This document shows, piece by piece, positions 45,235 through 58,854 of a stretch of DNA of 64,000 bases. The notes beneath the pieces were generated by a model. It had not been told where the DNA came from and searched no databases. It saw nothing but the letters and a program-made list of their open reading frames with translations. The stretch comes from Alentia gelatinosa (taxonomy: Eukaryota; Annelida; Polychaeta; Phyllodocida; Polynoidae). Within the stretch, counting starts at the first letter, position 1. Each line of letters starts with the position of its first letter. A program made the translations under genes and the position numbers. The stretch covers positions 4,659,694 to 4,723,693 of the forward strand of contig OX465584.1 of the NCBI GenBank assembly GCA_950022655.1, given 5' to 3'.

Positions 45235-47365
45235 GCAGTACTATATGTTTGAATGTAAAAAGATCTATATGTGAAAGTAGAATTTCCGACAATTACTTTA
45301 CAAATCTACATGTATATGACATTCTTCAAAGAGCTACACATGTTGATAGAGATGATATGATATTTTTCCCAAATCAGTGCTAAAGATCTATTAGGAGAGT
45401 AAGAAACAATATTCAATATTGGTTCAAGGCGGCCGCTTATTTAACCCCACTAGAGCTAACATAGTGTGGCTCTGGTGGCCAGTGTAGCAGAGGCCACATG
45501 CATATCTCTATACTGTACAGTGAGTTAGTACCAGTAGAGACCCCTGGTGTCAAAGTCGGGCATGAGGCTTCACAGCTAAGTCAGAGCTCAACTGAGAATC
45601 CAGTAAAAACTGAATCTGGTACCTGAGTGCGCATTGGCAAAATCGAAAACGGACCAGCAGAAAAAGTTGAGGCTGAATCTAGGTCAAATCTCTCACTCTC
45701 TTGAGATCATATTTTTTCAAATATCTCCGGAACGGATGGGAATTTCTGAATGATTTTTTCACAGGTGGATCGAGCGTTTCAAGCTGGACTCATCCATACC
45801 AGTTGACATGTATATGACGTGATTTAATGTAAGAAAATCGAAAATTATTGATTTTGAAAAATGGTAAAACTAGGTCAAATCTTTGGAGTTGTGTCATTTA
45901 CTTATAAAACAAAATAGAGACATAACTAAAGAATTAAATGATAGCTATATATGTTGGCTTTCAGATCTTGTTTAAAATTTTGTTCAGATTGGTATATATT
46001 TGGTGTTATTAATTTTTTAGACGAAGCTGATAAAAAAAATTTCTCCAATTTTCTTAAAATCAATAAAAAACACATTCAGCTTGAAAGTATCGCAATGATA
46101 CTTTAGGCGTCATTAAACAAGATATAGATGTTCAATTCTGATGGATGTTTGATGACCTGTGACTAACCACGCCTTAGGAAATAATTTTTGAAGTTGAGAG
46201 ATTTCTCTCTCTTCAGTAAATGTCAGTCTCTAAATCTGTATTTCTCAATAAATAAACACACAACTGAAACAGGTAATGGTTGAGTCATAGTAGAACAACT
46301 TTCCCGAAGTGATTATAATAGTCTTGTTTCAATCAAACCATAAACATTTATGGGACACTTGATTTAACTCATACACAGGAAAATATGGTAAAAAAGGTTT
46401 AGAATTGGGTTTGGAGCGCCATCTAGCGGATACTGTATGAAGCATAGTATCACTCTCCCTTGCAGAGGTTTAGCTACAATCCCCATGCTCTCAATGGAAT
46501 GAGAATGTGAATGGAGAGTGCGTAACTTGTACAGGTGCGCTTGGATCAACCTGTGAAGACGATTTTTGTCTTGTTTTGCCCATTTTGGAATATGTATGTT
46601 ATTCCATGTAGTTAGATCCTTTTCATAAACCTTTAGGTTATGTCTGCGATCGCCAGTCAGATCTTTTTTGTACAGTAAAATATACCAAAAAACGAAAAGT
46701 CAAGGCCAACATGGGGATCGAACTCCCTACACCTGCATCCCTAGCCCAACACTTTGCTGACTGCTCCATAGTGCTAGATGTATGACTTGGGTCAAATACT
46801 TGGTGTGGTGGTGGGTTGGGGAATCAGCGGAGTTTTGAAAGAGCTACAAGATGGGTTCATTCATGTAAAACATGACATTTTTTTTGTATTGCTTTTGCAA
46901 CTGCAATGCTATTCCTATTGAATAAAACTTTGCCCATGTAAAACTGGTGTTTTGACTTGTATTAGTTAAGATGAGAGAATTTTCTCATATGTACATTATT
47001 CTATTTGAGTCTAATAATGATTGTGTCTTTGCGCTTCTAATTAATCAAAGGAATAAATGACAATTTTCCTTTTAGATTAGAACCCATGGCAATTTCTTGA
47101 AAATTGAATATGAAGATCTCCAAGTATTGTAGAACACATATCTAATTTAATAATTGGGGGTCGTCGTGCTAGTATTTGATTTAGATATTAATAATATAAC
47201 AATGTTATAACAGTATGATGGATATTAGCCACACAAAACCTGAGTCATTCCGTTTCAATGAAAAGTTTATTGATGATAAGTGATGAGTACAGACAAGCTG
47301 ATGGTATAAGTGATAGATGATTGTATTAAAAACTCAAAATTATAAAAGAATAAATAAATAAATAT
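45235..47365. repeat. Macrosatellite unit 5, type A (same subtype as unit 1)
   Basis: It has TTTTTCCC, CCCCACTAGAG and CCAGCAGAAA as in unit 1, 8,571 bp away. CTAGTATTTGATTT near 47171 is shared with unit 9. Confidence 0.95.
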
Positions 47366-49516
47366 GCAGTACTATATGTTTGAATGTAAAAAGATCTATA
47401 TGTGAAAGTAGAATTTCCGACAATTACTTTACAAATCTACATGTATATGACATTCTTCAAAGAGCTACACATGTTGATAGAGATGATATGATATTATTCC
47501 CAAATCAGTGCTAAAGATCTATTAGGAGAGTAAGAAACAATATTCAATATTGGTTCAAGGCGGCCGCTTATTTAACCCGACCAGAGCTAACGTAGTGTGG
47601 CTCTGGTGGCCAGTGTAGCAGAGGCCACATGCATATCTCTATACTGTACAGTGAGTTAGTACCAGTAGAGACCCCTGGTGTCAAAGTCGGGCATGAGGCT
47701 TCACAGCCAAGTCAGAGCTCAACTGAGAATCCAGTAAAAACTGAATCTGGTACCTGAGTGCGCATTGGCAAAATCGAAAACGGACCAGCGGAAAAAGTTG
47801 AGGCTGAATCTAGGTCAAATCTCTCACTCTCTTGAGATCATATTTTTTCAAATATCTCCGGAACGGATGGGAATTTCTGAATGATTTTTTCACAGGTGGA
47901 TCGAGCGTTTCAAGCTGGACTCATCCATACCAGTTGACATGTATATGACGTGATTTAATGTAAGAAAATCGAAAATTATTGATTTTGAAAAATGGTAAAA
48001 CTAGGTCAAATCTTTGGAGTTGTGTCATTTACTTATAAAACAAAATAGAGACATAACTAAAGAATTAAATGATAGCTATATATGTTGGCCTTCAGATCCT
48101 GTTTAAGATTTTGTTCAGATTGGTATATATTTGGTGTTATTAATTTTTTAGACGAAGCTGATAAAAAAAAATTCTCCAATTTTCTTAAAATCAATAAAAA
48201 ACACGTTCAGCTTGAAAGTATCCAGTGATACTTTAGGCGTCATTAAACAAGATATAGATGTTCAATTCTGATGGATGTTTGATGACCTGTGACTAACCAC
48301 GCCTTAGGAAATAATTTTTGAAGTTGAGAGATTTCTCTCTCTTCAGTTAATGTCAGTCTCTAAATCTGTATTTCTCAATAAATAAACACACAACTGAAAC
48401 AGGTAATGGTTGAGTCATAGTAGAACAACTTTCCCGAAGTGATTATAATAGTCTTGTTTCAATCAAACCGTAAACATTTATGGGACACTTGATTTAACTC
48501 ATACACAGGAAAATATGGTAAAAAAGGTTTAGAATTGGGTTTGGAGCGCCAACTAGCGGATACTGTATGAAGCATAGTATCACTCTCCCTTGCAGAGGTT
48601 TAGCTACAATCCCCATGCTCTCAATGGAATGAGAATGTGAATGGAGAGTGCGTAACTTGTACAGGTGCGCTTGGATCAACCTGTGAAGACGATTTTTGTC
48701 TTGTTTTGCCCATTTTGGAATATGTATGTTATTCCATGTAGTTAGATCCTTTTCATAAACCTTTAGGTTATGTCTGCGATCGCCAGTCAGATCTTTTTTG
48801 TACAGTAAAATATACCAAAAAACGAAAAGTCAAGGCCAACATGGGGATCGAACTCCCTACACCTGCATCCCTAGCCCAACACTTTGCTGACTGCTCCATA
48901 GTGCTAGATGTATGACTTGGGTCAAATACTTGGTGTGGTGGTGGGTTGGGGAATCAGCGGAGTTTTGAAAGAGCTACAAGATGGGTTCATTCATGTAAAA
49001 CATGACATTTTTTTTGTATTGCTTTTACAACTGCAATGCTATTCCTATTGAATAAAACTTTGCCCATGTAAAACTGGTGTTTTGACTTGTATTAGTTAAG
49101 ATGAGAGAATTTTCTCATATGTACATTTTTCTATTTGAGTCTAATAATGATTGATATTCATAAAATTCATCATTTGTCTTTGCGGTTCTAATTAATCAAA
49201 GGAATAAATGACAATTTTCCTCTTAGATTAGAACCCATGGCAATTTCTTGAAAATTGAATATGAAGATCTCCAAGTATTGTAGAACACATATCTAATTTA
49301 ATAATTGGGGGTCGTCGTGCTAGTTTTTGATTTAGATATTAATAATATAACAATGTTATAACAGTATGATGGATATTAGCCACACAAAACCTGAGTCATT
49401 CCGTTTCAATGAAAAGTTTATTGATGATAAGTGATGAGTACAGACAAGCTGATGGTATAAGTGATAGATGATTGTATTAAAAACTCAAAATTATAAAAGA
49501 ATAAATAAATAAATAT
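47366..49516. repeat. Macrosatellite unit 6, type B
   Basis: B markers and the 22-bp insert near 49152. One private change (CACAGCCAAG near 47702). Confidence 0.95.
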
Positions 49517-51668
49517 GCAGTACTATATGTTTGAATGTAAAAAGATCTATATGTGAAAGTAGAATTTCCGACAATTACTTTACAAATCTACATGTATATG
49601 ACATTCTTCAAAGAGCTACACATGTTGATAGAGATGATATGATATTATTCCCAAATCAGTGCTAAAGATCTATTAGGAGAGTAAGAAACAATATTCAATA
49701 TTGGTTCAAGGCGGCCGCTTATTTAACCCGACTAGAGCTAACATAGTGTGGCTCTGGTGGCCAGTGTAGCAGAGGCCACATGCATATCTCTATACTGTAC
49801 AGTGAGTTAGTACCAGTAGAGACCCCTGGTGTCAAAGTCGGGCATGAGGCTTCACAGCTAAGTCAGAGCTCAACTGAGAATCCAGTAAAAACTGAATCTG
49901 GTACCTGAGTGCGCATTGGCAAAATCGAAAACGGACCAGCGGAAAAAGTTGAGGCTGAATCTAGGTCAAATCTCTCACTCTCTTGAGATCATATTTTTTC
50001 AAATATCTCCGGAACGGATGGGAATTTCTGAATGATTTTTTCACAGGTGGATCGAGCGTTTCAAGCTGGACTCATCCATACCAGTTGACATGTATATGAC
50101 GTGATTTAATGTAAGAAAATCGAAAATTATTGATTTTGAAAAATGGTAAAACTAGGTCAAATCTTTGGAGTTGTGTCATTTACTTATAAAACAAAATAGA
50201 GACATAACTAAAGAATTAAATGATAGCTATATATGTTGGCTTTCAGATCTTGTTTAAAATTTTGTTCAGATTGGTATATATTTGGTGTTATTAATTTTTT
50301 AGACGAAGCTGATAAAAAAAAATTCTCCAATTTTCTTAAAATCAATAAAAAACACATTCAGCTTGAAAGTATCGCAATGATACTTTAGGCGTCATTAAAC
50401 AAGATATAGATGTTCAATTCTGATGGATGTTTGATGACCTGTGACTAACCACGCCTTAGGAAATAATTTTTGAAGTTGAGAGATTTCTCTCTCTTCAGTA
50501 AATGTCAGTCTCTAAATCTGTATTTCTCAATAAATAAACACACAACTGAAACAGGTAATGGTTGAGTCATAGTAGAACAACTTTCCCGAAGTGATTATAA
50601 TAGTCTTGTTTCAATCAAACCATAAACATTTATGGGACACTTGATTTAACTCATACACAGGAAAATATGGTAAAAAAGGTTTAGAATTGGGTTTGGAGCG
50701 CCATCTAGCGGATACTGTATGAAGCATAGTATCACTCTCCCTTGCAGAGGTTTAGCTACAATCCCCATGCTCTCAATGGAATGAGAATGTGAATGGAGAG
50801 TGCGTAACTTGTACAGGTGCGCTTGGATCAACCTGTGAAGACGATTTTTGTCTTGTTTTGCCCATTTTGGAATATGTATGTTATTCCATGTAGTTAGATC
50901 CTTTTCATAAACCTTTAGGTTATGTCTGCGATCGCCAGTCAGATCTTTTTTGTACAGTAAAATATACCAAAAAACGAAAAGTCAAGGCCAACATGGGGAT
51001 CGAACTCCCTACACCTGCATCCCTAGCCCAACACTTTGCTGACTGCTCCATAGTGCTAGATGTATGACTTGGGTCAAATACTTGGTGTGGTGGTGGGTTG
51101 GGGAATCAGCGGAGTTTTGAAAGAGCTACAAGATGGGTTCATTCATGTAAAACATGACATTTTTTTTGTATTGCTTTTACAACTGCAATGCTATTCCTAT
51201 TGAATAAAACTTTGCCCATGTAAAACTGGTGTTTTGACTTGTATTAGTTAAGATGAGAGAATTTTCTCATATGTACATTTTTCTATTTGAGTCTAATAAT
51301 GATTGATATTCATAAAATTCATCATTTGTCTTTGCGGTTCTAATTAATCAAAGGAATAAATGACAATTTTCCTCTTAGATTAGAACCCATGGCAATTTCT
51401 TGAAAATTGAATATGAAGATCTCCAAGTATTGTAGAACACATATCTAATTTAATAATTGGGGGTCGTCGTGCTAGTTTTTGATTTAGATATTAATAATAT
51501 AACAATGTTATAACAGTATGATGGATATTAGCCACACAAAACCTGAGTCATTCCGTTTCAATGAAAAGTTTATTGATGATAAGTGATGAGTACAGACAAG
51601 CTGATGGTATAAGTGATAGATGATTGTATTAAAAACTCAAAATTATAAAAGAATAAATAAATAAATAT
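49517..51668. repeat. Macrosatellite unit 7, A-to-B chimera
   Basis: It is type A through CATCTAGCGG near 50702, then type B from CATTTTTCTATTTG near 51276, with the 22-bp insert and GCGGTTC. The switch lies between about 50703 and 51275. Confidence 0.93.
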
Positions 51669-53819
51669 GCAGTACTATATGTTTGAATGTAAAAAGATCT
51701 ATATGTGAAAGTAGAATTTCCGACAATTACTTTACAAATCTACATGTATATGACATTCTTCAAAGAGCTACACATGTTGATAGAGATGATATGATATTAT
51801 TCCCAAATCAGTGCTAAAGATCTATTAGGAGAGTAAGAAACAATATTCAATATTGGTTCAAGGCGGCCGCTTATTTAACCCGACCAGAGCTAACGTAGTG
51901 TGGCTCTGGTGGCCAGTGTAGCAGAGGCCACATGCATATCTCTATACTGTACAGTGAGTTAGTACCAGTAGAGACCCCTGGTGTCAAAGTCGGGCATGAG
52001 GCTTCACAGCTAAGTCAGAGCTCAACTGAGAATCCAGTAAAAACTGAATCTGGTACCTGAGTGCGCATTGGCAAAATCGAAAACGGACCAGCGGAAAAAG
52101 TTGAGGCTGAATCTAGGTCAAATCTCTCACTCTCTTGAGATCATATTTTTTCAAATATCTCCGGAACGGATGGGAATTTCTGAATGATTTTTTCACAGGT
52201 GGATCGAGCGTTTCAAGCTGGACTCATCCATACCAGTTGACATGTATATGACGTGATTTAATGTAAGAAAATCGAAAATTATTGATTTTGAAAAATGGTA
52301 AAACTAGGTCAAATCTTTGGAGTTGTGTCATTTACTTATAAAACAAAATAGAGACATAACTAAAGAATTAAATGATAGCTATATATGTTGGCCTTCAGAT
52401 CCTGTTTAAGATTTTGTTCAGATTGGTATATATTTGGTGTTATTAATTTTTTAGACGAAGCTGATAAAAAAAAATTCTCCAATTTTCTTAAAATCAATAA
52501 AAAACACGTTCAGCTTGAAAGTATCCAGTGATACTTTAGGCGTCATTAAACAAGATATAGATGTTCAATTCTGATGGATGTTTGATGACCTGTGACTAAC
52601 CACGCCTTAGGAAATAATTTTTGAAGTTGAGAGATTTCTCTCTCTTCAGTTAATGTCAGTCTCTAAATCTGTATTTCTCAATAAATAAACACACAACTGA
52701 AACAGGTAATGGTTGAGTCATAGTAGAACAACTTTCCCGAAGTGATTATAATAGTCTTGTTTCAATCAAACCGTAAACATTTATGGGACACTTGATTTAA
52801 CTCATACACAGGAAAATATGGTAAAAAAGGTTTAGAATTGGGTTTGGAGCGCCAACTAGCGGATACTGTATGAAGCATAGTATCACTCTCCCTTGCAGAG
52901 GTTTAGCTACAATCCCCATGCTCTCAATGGAATGAGAATGTGAATGGAGAGTGCGTAACTTGTACAGGTGCGCTTGGATCAACCTGTGAAGACGATTTTT
53001 GTCTTGTTTTGCCCATTTTGGAATATGTATGTTATTCCATGTAGTTAGATCCTTTTCATAAACCTTTAGGTTATGTCTGCGATCGCCAGTCAGATCTTTT
53101 TTGTACAGTAAAATATACCAAAAAACGAAAAGTCAAGGCCAACATGGGGATCGAACTCCCTACACCTGCATCCCTAGCCCAACACTTTGCTGACTGCTCC
53201 ATAGTGCTAGATGTATGACTTGGGTCAAATACTTGGTGTGGTGGTGGGTTGGGGAATCAGCGGAGTTTTGAAAGAGCTACAAGATGGGTTCATTCATGTA
53301 AAACATGACATTTTTTTTGTATTGCTTTTACAACTGCAATGCTATTCCTATTGAATAAAACTTTGCCCATGTAAAACTGGTGTTTTGACTTGTATTAGTT
53401 AAGATGAGAGAATTTTCTCATATGTACATTTTTCTATTTGAGTCTAATAATGATTGATATTCATAAAATTCATCATTTGTCTTTGCGGTTCTAATTAATC
53501 AAAGGAATAAATGACAATTTTCCTCTTAGATTAGAACCCATGGCAATTTCTTGAAAATTGAATATGAAGATCTCCAAGTATTGTAGAACACATATCTAAT
53601 TTAATAATTGGGGGTCGTCGTGCTAGTTTTTGATTTAGATATTAATAATATAACAATGTTATAACAGTATGATGGATATTAGCCACACAAAACCTGAGTC
53701 ATTCCGTTTCAATGAAAAGTTTATTGATGATAAGTGATGAGTACAGACAAGCTGATGGTATAAGTGATAGATGATTGTATTAAAAACTCAAAATTATAAA
53801 AGAATAAATAAATAAATAT
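51669..53819. repeat. Macrosatellite unit 8, type B
   Basis: All B markers are present. Confidence 0.95.
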
Positions 53820-55950
53820 GCAGTACTATATGTTTGAATATAAAAAGATCTATATGTGAAAGTAGAATTTCCGACAATTACTTTACAAATCTACATGTAT
53901 ATGACATTCTTCAAAGAGCTACACATGTTGATAGAGATGATATGATATTATTCCCAAATCAGTGCTAAAGATCTATTAGGAGAGTAAGAAACAATATTCA
54001 ATATTGGTTCAAGGCGGCCGCTTATTTAACCCGACTAGAGCTAACATAGTGTGGCTCTGGTGGCCAGTGTAGCAGAGGCCACATGCATATCTCTATACTG
54101 TACAGTGAGTTAGTACCAGTAGAGACCCCTGGTGTCAAAGTCGGGCATGAGGCTTCACAGCTAAGTCAGAGCTCAACTGAGAATCCAGTAAAAACTGAAT
54201 CTGGTACCTGAGTGCGCATTGGCAAAATCGAAAACGGACCAGCGGAAAAAGTTGAGGCTGAATCTAGGTCAAATCTCTCACTCTCTTGAGATCATATTTT
54301 TTCAAATATCTCCGGAACGGATGGGAATTTCTGAATGATTTTTTCACAGGTGGATCGAGCGTTTCAAGCTGGACTCATCCATACCAGTTGACATGTATAT
54401 GACGTGATTTAATGTAAGAAAATCGAAAATTATTGATTTTGAAAAATGGTAAAACTAGGTCAAATCTTTGGAGTTGTGTCATTTACTTATAAAACAAAAT
54501 AGAGACATAACTAAAGAATTAAATGATAGCTATATATGTTGGCTTTCAGATCTTGTTTAAAATTTTGTTCAGATTGGTATATATTTGGTGTTATTAATTT
54601 TTTAGACGAAGCTGATAAAAAAAAGTTCTCCAATTTTCTTAAAATCAATAAAAAACACATTCAGCTTGAAAGTATCGCAATGATACTTTAGGCGTCATTA
54701 AACAAGATATAGATGTTCAATTGTGATGGATGTTTGATGACCTGTGACTAACCACGCCTTAGGAAATAATTTTTGAAGTTGAGAGATTTCTCTCTCTTCA
54801 GTAAATGTCAGTCTCTAAATCTGTATTTCTCAATAAATAAACACACAACTGAAACAGGTAATGGTTGAGTCATAGTAGAACAACTTTCCCGAAGTGATTA
54901 TAATAGTCTTGTTTCAATCAAACCATAAACATTTATGGGACACTTGATTTAACTCATACACAGGAAAATATGGTAAAAAAGGTTTAGAATTGGGTTTGGA
55001 GCGCCATCTAGCGGATACTGTATGAAGCATAGTATCACTCTCCCTTGCAGAGGTTTAGCTACAATCCCCATGCTCTCAATGGAATGAGAATGTGAATGGA
55101 GAGTGCGTAACTTGTACAGGTGCGCTTGGATCAACCTGTGAAGACGATTTTTGTCTTGTTTTGCCCATTTTGGAATATGTATGTTATTCCATGTAGTTAG
55201 ATCCTTTTCATAAACCTTTAGGTTATGTCTGCGATCGCCAGTCAGATCTTTTTTGTACAGTAAAATATACCAAAAAACGAAAAGTCAAGGCCAACATGGG
55301 GATCGAACTCCCTACACCTGCATCCCTAGCCCAACACTTTGCTGACTGCTCCATAGTGCTAGATGTATGACTTGGGTCAAATACTTGGTGTGGTGGTGGG
55401 TTGGGGAATCAGCGGAGTTTTGAAAGAGCTACAAGATGGGTTCATTCATGTAAAACATGACATTTTTTTTGTATTGCTTTTACAACTGCAATGCTATTCC
55501 TATTGAATAAAACTTTGCCCATGTAAAACTGGTGTTTTGACTTGTATTAGTTAAGATGAGAGAATTTTCTCATATGTACATTATTCTATTTGAGTCTAAT
55601 AATGATTGTGTCTTTGCGCTTCTAATTAATCAAAGGAATAAATGACAATTTTCCTTTTAGATTAGAACCCATGGCAATTTCTTGAAAATTGAATATGAAG
55701 ATCTCCAAGTATTGTAGAACACATATCTAATTTAATAATTGGGGGTCGTCGTGCTAGTATTTGATTTAGATATTAATAATATAACAATGTTATAACAGTA
55801 TGATGGATATTAGCCACACAAAACCTGAGTCATTCCGTTTCAATGAAAAGTTTATTGATGATAAGTGATGAGTACAGACAAGCTGATGGTATAAGTGATA
55901 GATGATTGTATTAAAAACTCAAAATTATAAAAGAATAAATAAATAAATAT
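53820..55950. repeat. Macrosatellite unit 9, type A
   Basis: A markers; TTGTGATGG near 54721 is shared with unit 10 and CTAGTATTTGATTT with unit 5. Confidence 0.95.
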
Positions 55951-58052
55951 GCAGTACTATATGTTTGAATGTAAAAAGATCTATATGTGAAAGTAGAATT
56001 TCCGACAATTACTTTACAAATCTACATGTATATGACATTCTTCAAAGAGCTACACATGTTGATAGAGATGATATGATATTATTCCCAAATCAGTGCTAAA
56101 GATCTATTAGGAGAGTAAGAAACAATATTCAATATTGGTTCAAGGCGGCCGCTTATTTAACCCGACCAGAGCTAACATAGTGTGGCTCTGGTGGCCAGTG
56201 TAGCAGAGGCCACATGCATATCTCTATATAGTCCGTTCACGCACCGCGCCGCCTTGGGTTACGGTACGTGAAGGTCTAACAGAGCATGGCTCTGACTGGC
56301 CAGCCACCTTTAGTGAGAGGAATTGTAGGGTTGGCTGTTCTATTTATAGGATCAGTTTGACAAGCAGGAATCCTAGACTGTGCTGTTGTCGCCAGTTACT
56401 ATTTTCTTTTGTGTATCTTTGAATAAAATAATCATTATCAATATGTTTGATAATGAATGTTTTGTATCAAGTTTCTCTGCATTATAAAGGCAGACTGAAA
56501 AACGCCCTGATAGAGCCTAGCGCCATTCTGGGAATCATTGTAACTCTCCAAGCTGATTTATTTGGTACATGCCCAGTAAAAGCTACTCTAGGAGCTCTGC
56601 TTGAAGAGTAACATACTGGTTACTGGCAAATCAATCAGGACAGGTTAGTACTAGCGAAGGTAGGAATTCCTGCCTTAAAATGGCAGCGCATAACAGTCTG
56701 AGTTTGAGCCTGTGTGCCCTGGCCCTGGCGACAACAGACTGTACTAGAGTCTAATCTCTATACTGTACAGTGAGTTAGTACCAGTAGAGACCCCTGGTGT
56801 CAAAGTCGGGCATGAGGCTTCACAGCTAAGTCAGAGCTCAACTGAGAATCCAGTAAAAACTGAATCTGGTACCTGAGTGCGCATTGGCAAAATCGAAAAC
56901 GGACCAGCGGAAAAAGTTGAGGCTGAATCTAGGTCAAATCTCTCACTCTCTTGAGATCATATTTTTTCAAATATCTCTGGAACGGATGGGAATTTCTGAA
57001 TGATTTTTTCACAGGTGGATCGAGCGTTTCAAGCTGGACTCATCCATACCAGTTGACATGTATATGACGTGATTTAATGTAAGAAAATCGAAAATTATTG
57101 ATTTTGAAAAATGGTAAAACTAGGTCAAATCTTTGGAGTTGTGTCATTTACTTATAAAACAAAATAGAGACATAACTAAAGAATTAAATGATAGCTATAT
57201 ATGTTGGCTTTCAGATCCTGTTTAAAATTTTGTTCAGATTGGTATATATTTGGTGTAATTAATTTTTTAGACGAAGCTGATAAAAAAAAATTCTCCAATT
57301 TTCTTAAAATCAATAAAAAACACATTCAGCTTGAAAGTATCGCAATGATACTTTAGGCGTCATTAAACAAGATATAGATGTTCAATTGTGATGGATGTTT
57401 GATGACCTGTGACTAACCACGCCTTAGGAAATAATTTTTGAAGTTGAGAGATTTCTCTCTCTTCAGTAAATGTCAGTCTCTAAATCTGTATTTCTCAATA
57501 AATAAACACACAACTGAAACAGGTAATGGTTGAGTCATAGTAGAACAACTTTCCCGAAGTGATTATAATAGTCTTGTTTCAATCAAACCGTAAACATTTA
57601 TGGGACACTTGATTTAACTCATACACAGGAAAATATGGTAAAAAAGGTTTAGAATTGGGTTTGGAGCGCCATCTAGCGGATACTGTATGAAGCATAGTAT
57701 CACTCTCCCTTGCAGAGGTTTAGCTACAATCCCCATGCTCTCAATGGAATGAGAATGTGAATGGAGAGTGCGTAACTTGTACAGGTGCGCTTGGATCAAC
57801 CTGTGAAGACGATTTTTGTCTTGTTTTGCCCATTTTGGAATATGTATGTTATTCCATGTAGTTAGATCCTTTTCATAAACCTTTAGGTTATGTCTGCGAT
57901 CGCCAGTCAGATCTTTTTTGTACAGTAAAATATACCAAAAAACGAAAAGTCAAGGCCAACATGGGGATCGAACTCCCTACACCTGCATCCCTAGCCGAAC
58001 ACTTTGCTGACTGCTCCATACTGCTAGATGTATGACATGGGTCAAATACTTA
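55951..58052. repeat. Macrosatellite unit 10, last and partial, with insertion
   Basis: Mixed markers (GACCAGAGCTAACATAG, TTTCAGATCCTG, CCGTAAAC with CATCTAGCGG). It is interrupted at 56229-56753 and leaves the consensus near 58020-58052, inside the tRNA-like repeat. Confidence 0.9.
56229..56753 (+). mobile_element. Non-autonomous element with 9-bp target duplication, copy 2
   Basis: The flanks ATCTCTATA (56220-56228 and 56754-56762) are a perfect 9-bp duplication of a single site in the other nine units, so the ends are exact: TAGTCCGTTC and GAGTCTA. It is the opposite orientation of 13640-13922 and has about 240 bp of extra interior. Confidence 0.9.
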
Positions 58053-58412
58053 GAGTGGTGGCTGGAGTGGTGGTGGGTGGGGGGAGGGTATCAGTGGAGT
58101 TTTGAAAGGGCTACCACAGAGACCAGCGAAAGATGAGATCTCATTGGTTTCTCACGAGAAAAATAGATCAGAAAACTACAATACCGAACTTTCATTTTGG
58201 CATGGCTTGAAATGAATCATAAGAGAAGAAGTTTGTCTGAGTATAGAAATACAAAAATGAAGAACAGGTTAGAGTTTTTCACTGCACGAGAATCTCACTC
58301 TCGTGGGCTGCCATTCTCCAAACATAGGTCGTGTTCACTCTGTCTCTATGTGTGGGAGTAACTTCAAGCGGATTCTACCAGAATCATAGTATTTTAGATA
58401 TAGTAGGTAACA
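57930..58412. repeat. Dispersed repeat with tRNA-like end, copy 2
   Basis: GAGTTCGATCCCC (minus strand, near 57970) is B-box-like. From 58050 the sequence follows copy 1 (GGTGGGTGGGGGGAGGG, AATGAATCATAAGAGAAGA, GCACGAGAATCTCACTCTCG) to GATATAGTAGGTAACAA. The internal macrosatellite units stop matching after about GGAGTTTTGAAAGAGCTACA, so only this last copy is long. Confidence 0.75.
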
Positions 58413-58432
58413 ACGAAATAATAGACAGTCAA

Positions 58433-58740
58433 CTGTGTAGATATCTATCACCTGCAACATTGTACATCAATCGTAATATAACCAATGCAGGAAAATGTGT
58501 AGAAATGGTGTAAAGCTAGTTCAATGAGTTCTCGGGTAATCTTCTAGAGGAAATATCGAATCTATTCCTGTCTATCACCCTTGTATATAATATGAAGGAA
58601 AATTGTTGGGAATACCAAACTTGTATATATTATATCCAATTTGTTGACATGTATGAATAGTTAATTTCTTGTCTGGAAGAACAAATCCTGTATTTGATTT
58701 CAAGAAATAAAAACACTTTAAAAAAAAACACAACTGTTCC
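58433..58740 (+). other. Possible terminal exon and poly(A) signal
   Basis: A short frame (RYLSPATLYINRNI, then a stop at 58511-58513) is followed by AATAAA at 58706-58711 and an A-rich tract about 15 bp later. This could be a last exon with 3' UTR or the tail of a retrocopy. Evidence is thin. Confidence 0.2.
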
Positions 58741-58854
58741 CTATCTTACCTGAAGACATTTTATCATAAGGACCAAATCCACCTTGTAACAGACTTTATC
58801 TTCTTTTTAGATATAAAACTTATGGTATTTTTCACCGAGATCTTACTTCCTGGT

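Larger units (their letters stand above)
36664..58052. repeat. Macrosatellite: ten 2.13/2.15-kb units with higher-order structure
   Basis: Ten head-to-tail units start at GCAGTACTA. Two main types alternate. Type A (about 2,130 bp) has CGCAATGATACTTT, CATCTAGCGG and ATTATTCTATT. Type B (about 2,152 bp) has CCAGTGATACTTT, CAACTAGCGG, ATTTTTCTATT and a 22-bp insert (TGATATTCATAAAATTCATC). Each unit has one GCGGCCGC (NotI) site, a tRNA-like remnant of the 9955 repeat, and a conserved but featureless 61-codon minus frame. That frame is not taken as a gene, because the units are simply too recent to have diverged. No centromere-type short monomer is seen. Confidence 0.97.

Noticed and set aside
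37800..57799. A 61-codon minus-strand frame present in all ten macrosatellite units
   Set aside because: It is conserved only because the units are nearly identical. It has no domain or signal, and its changes (D/V, H/Y) are not biased towards silent sites.
36664..58052. CRISPR-like or rDNA/histone array
   Set aside because: Units are 2.1 kb, contiguous and without spacers; no rRNA or histone sequence is present.
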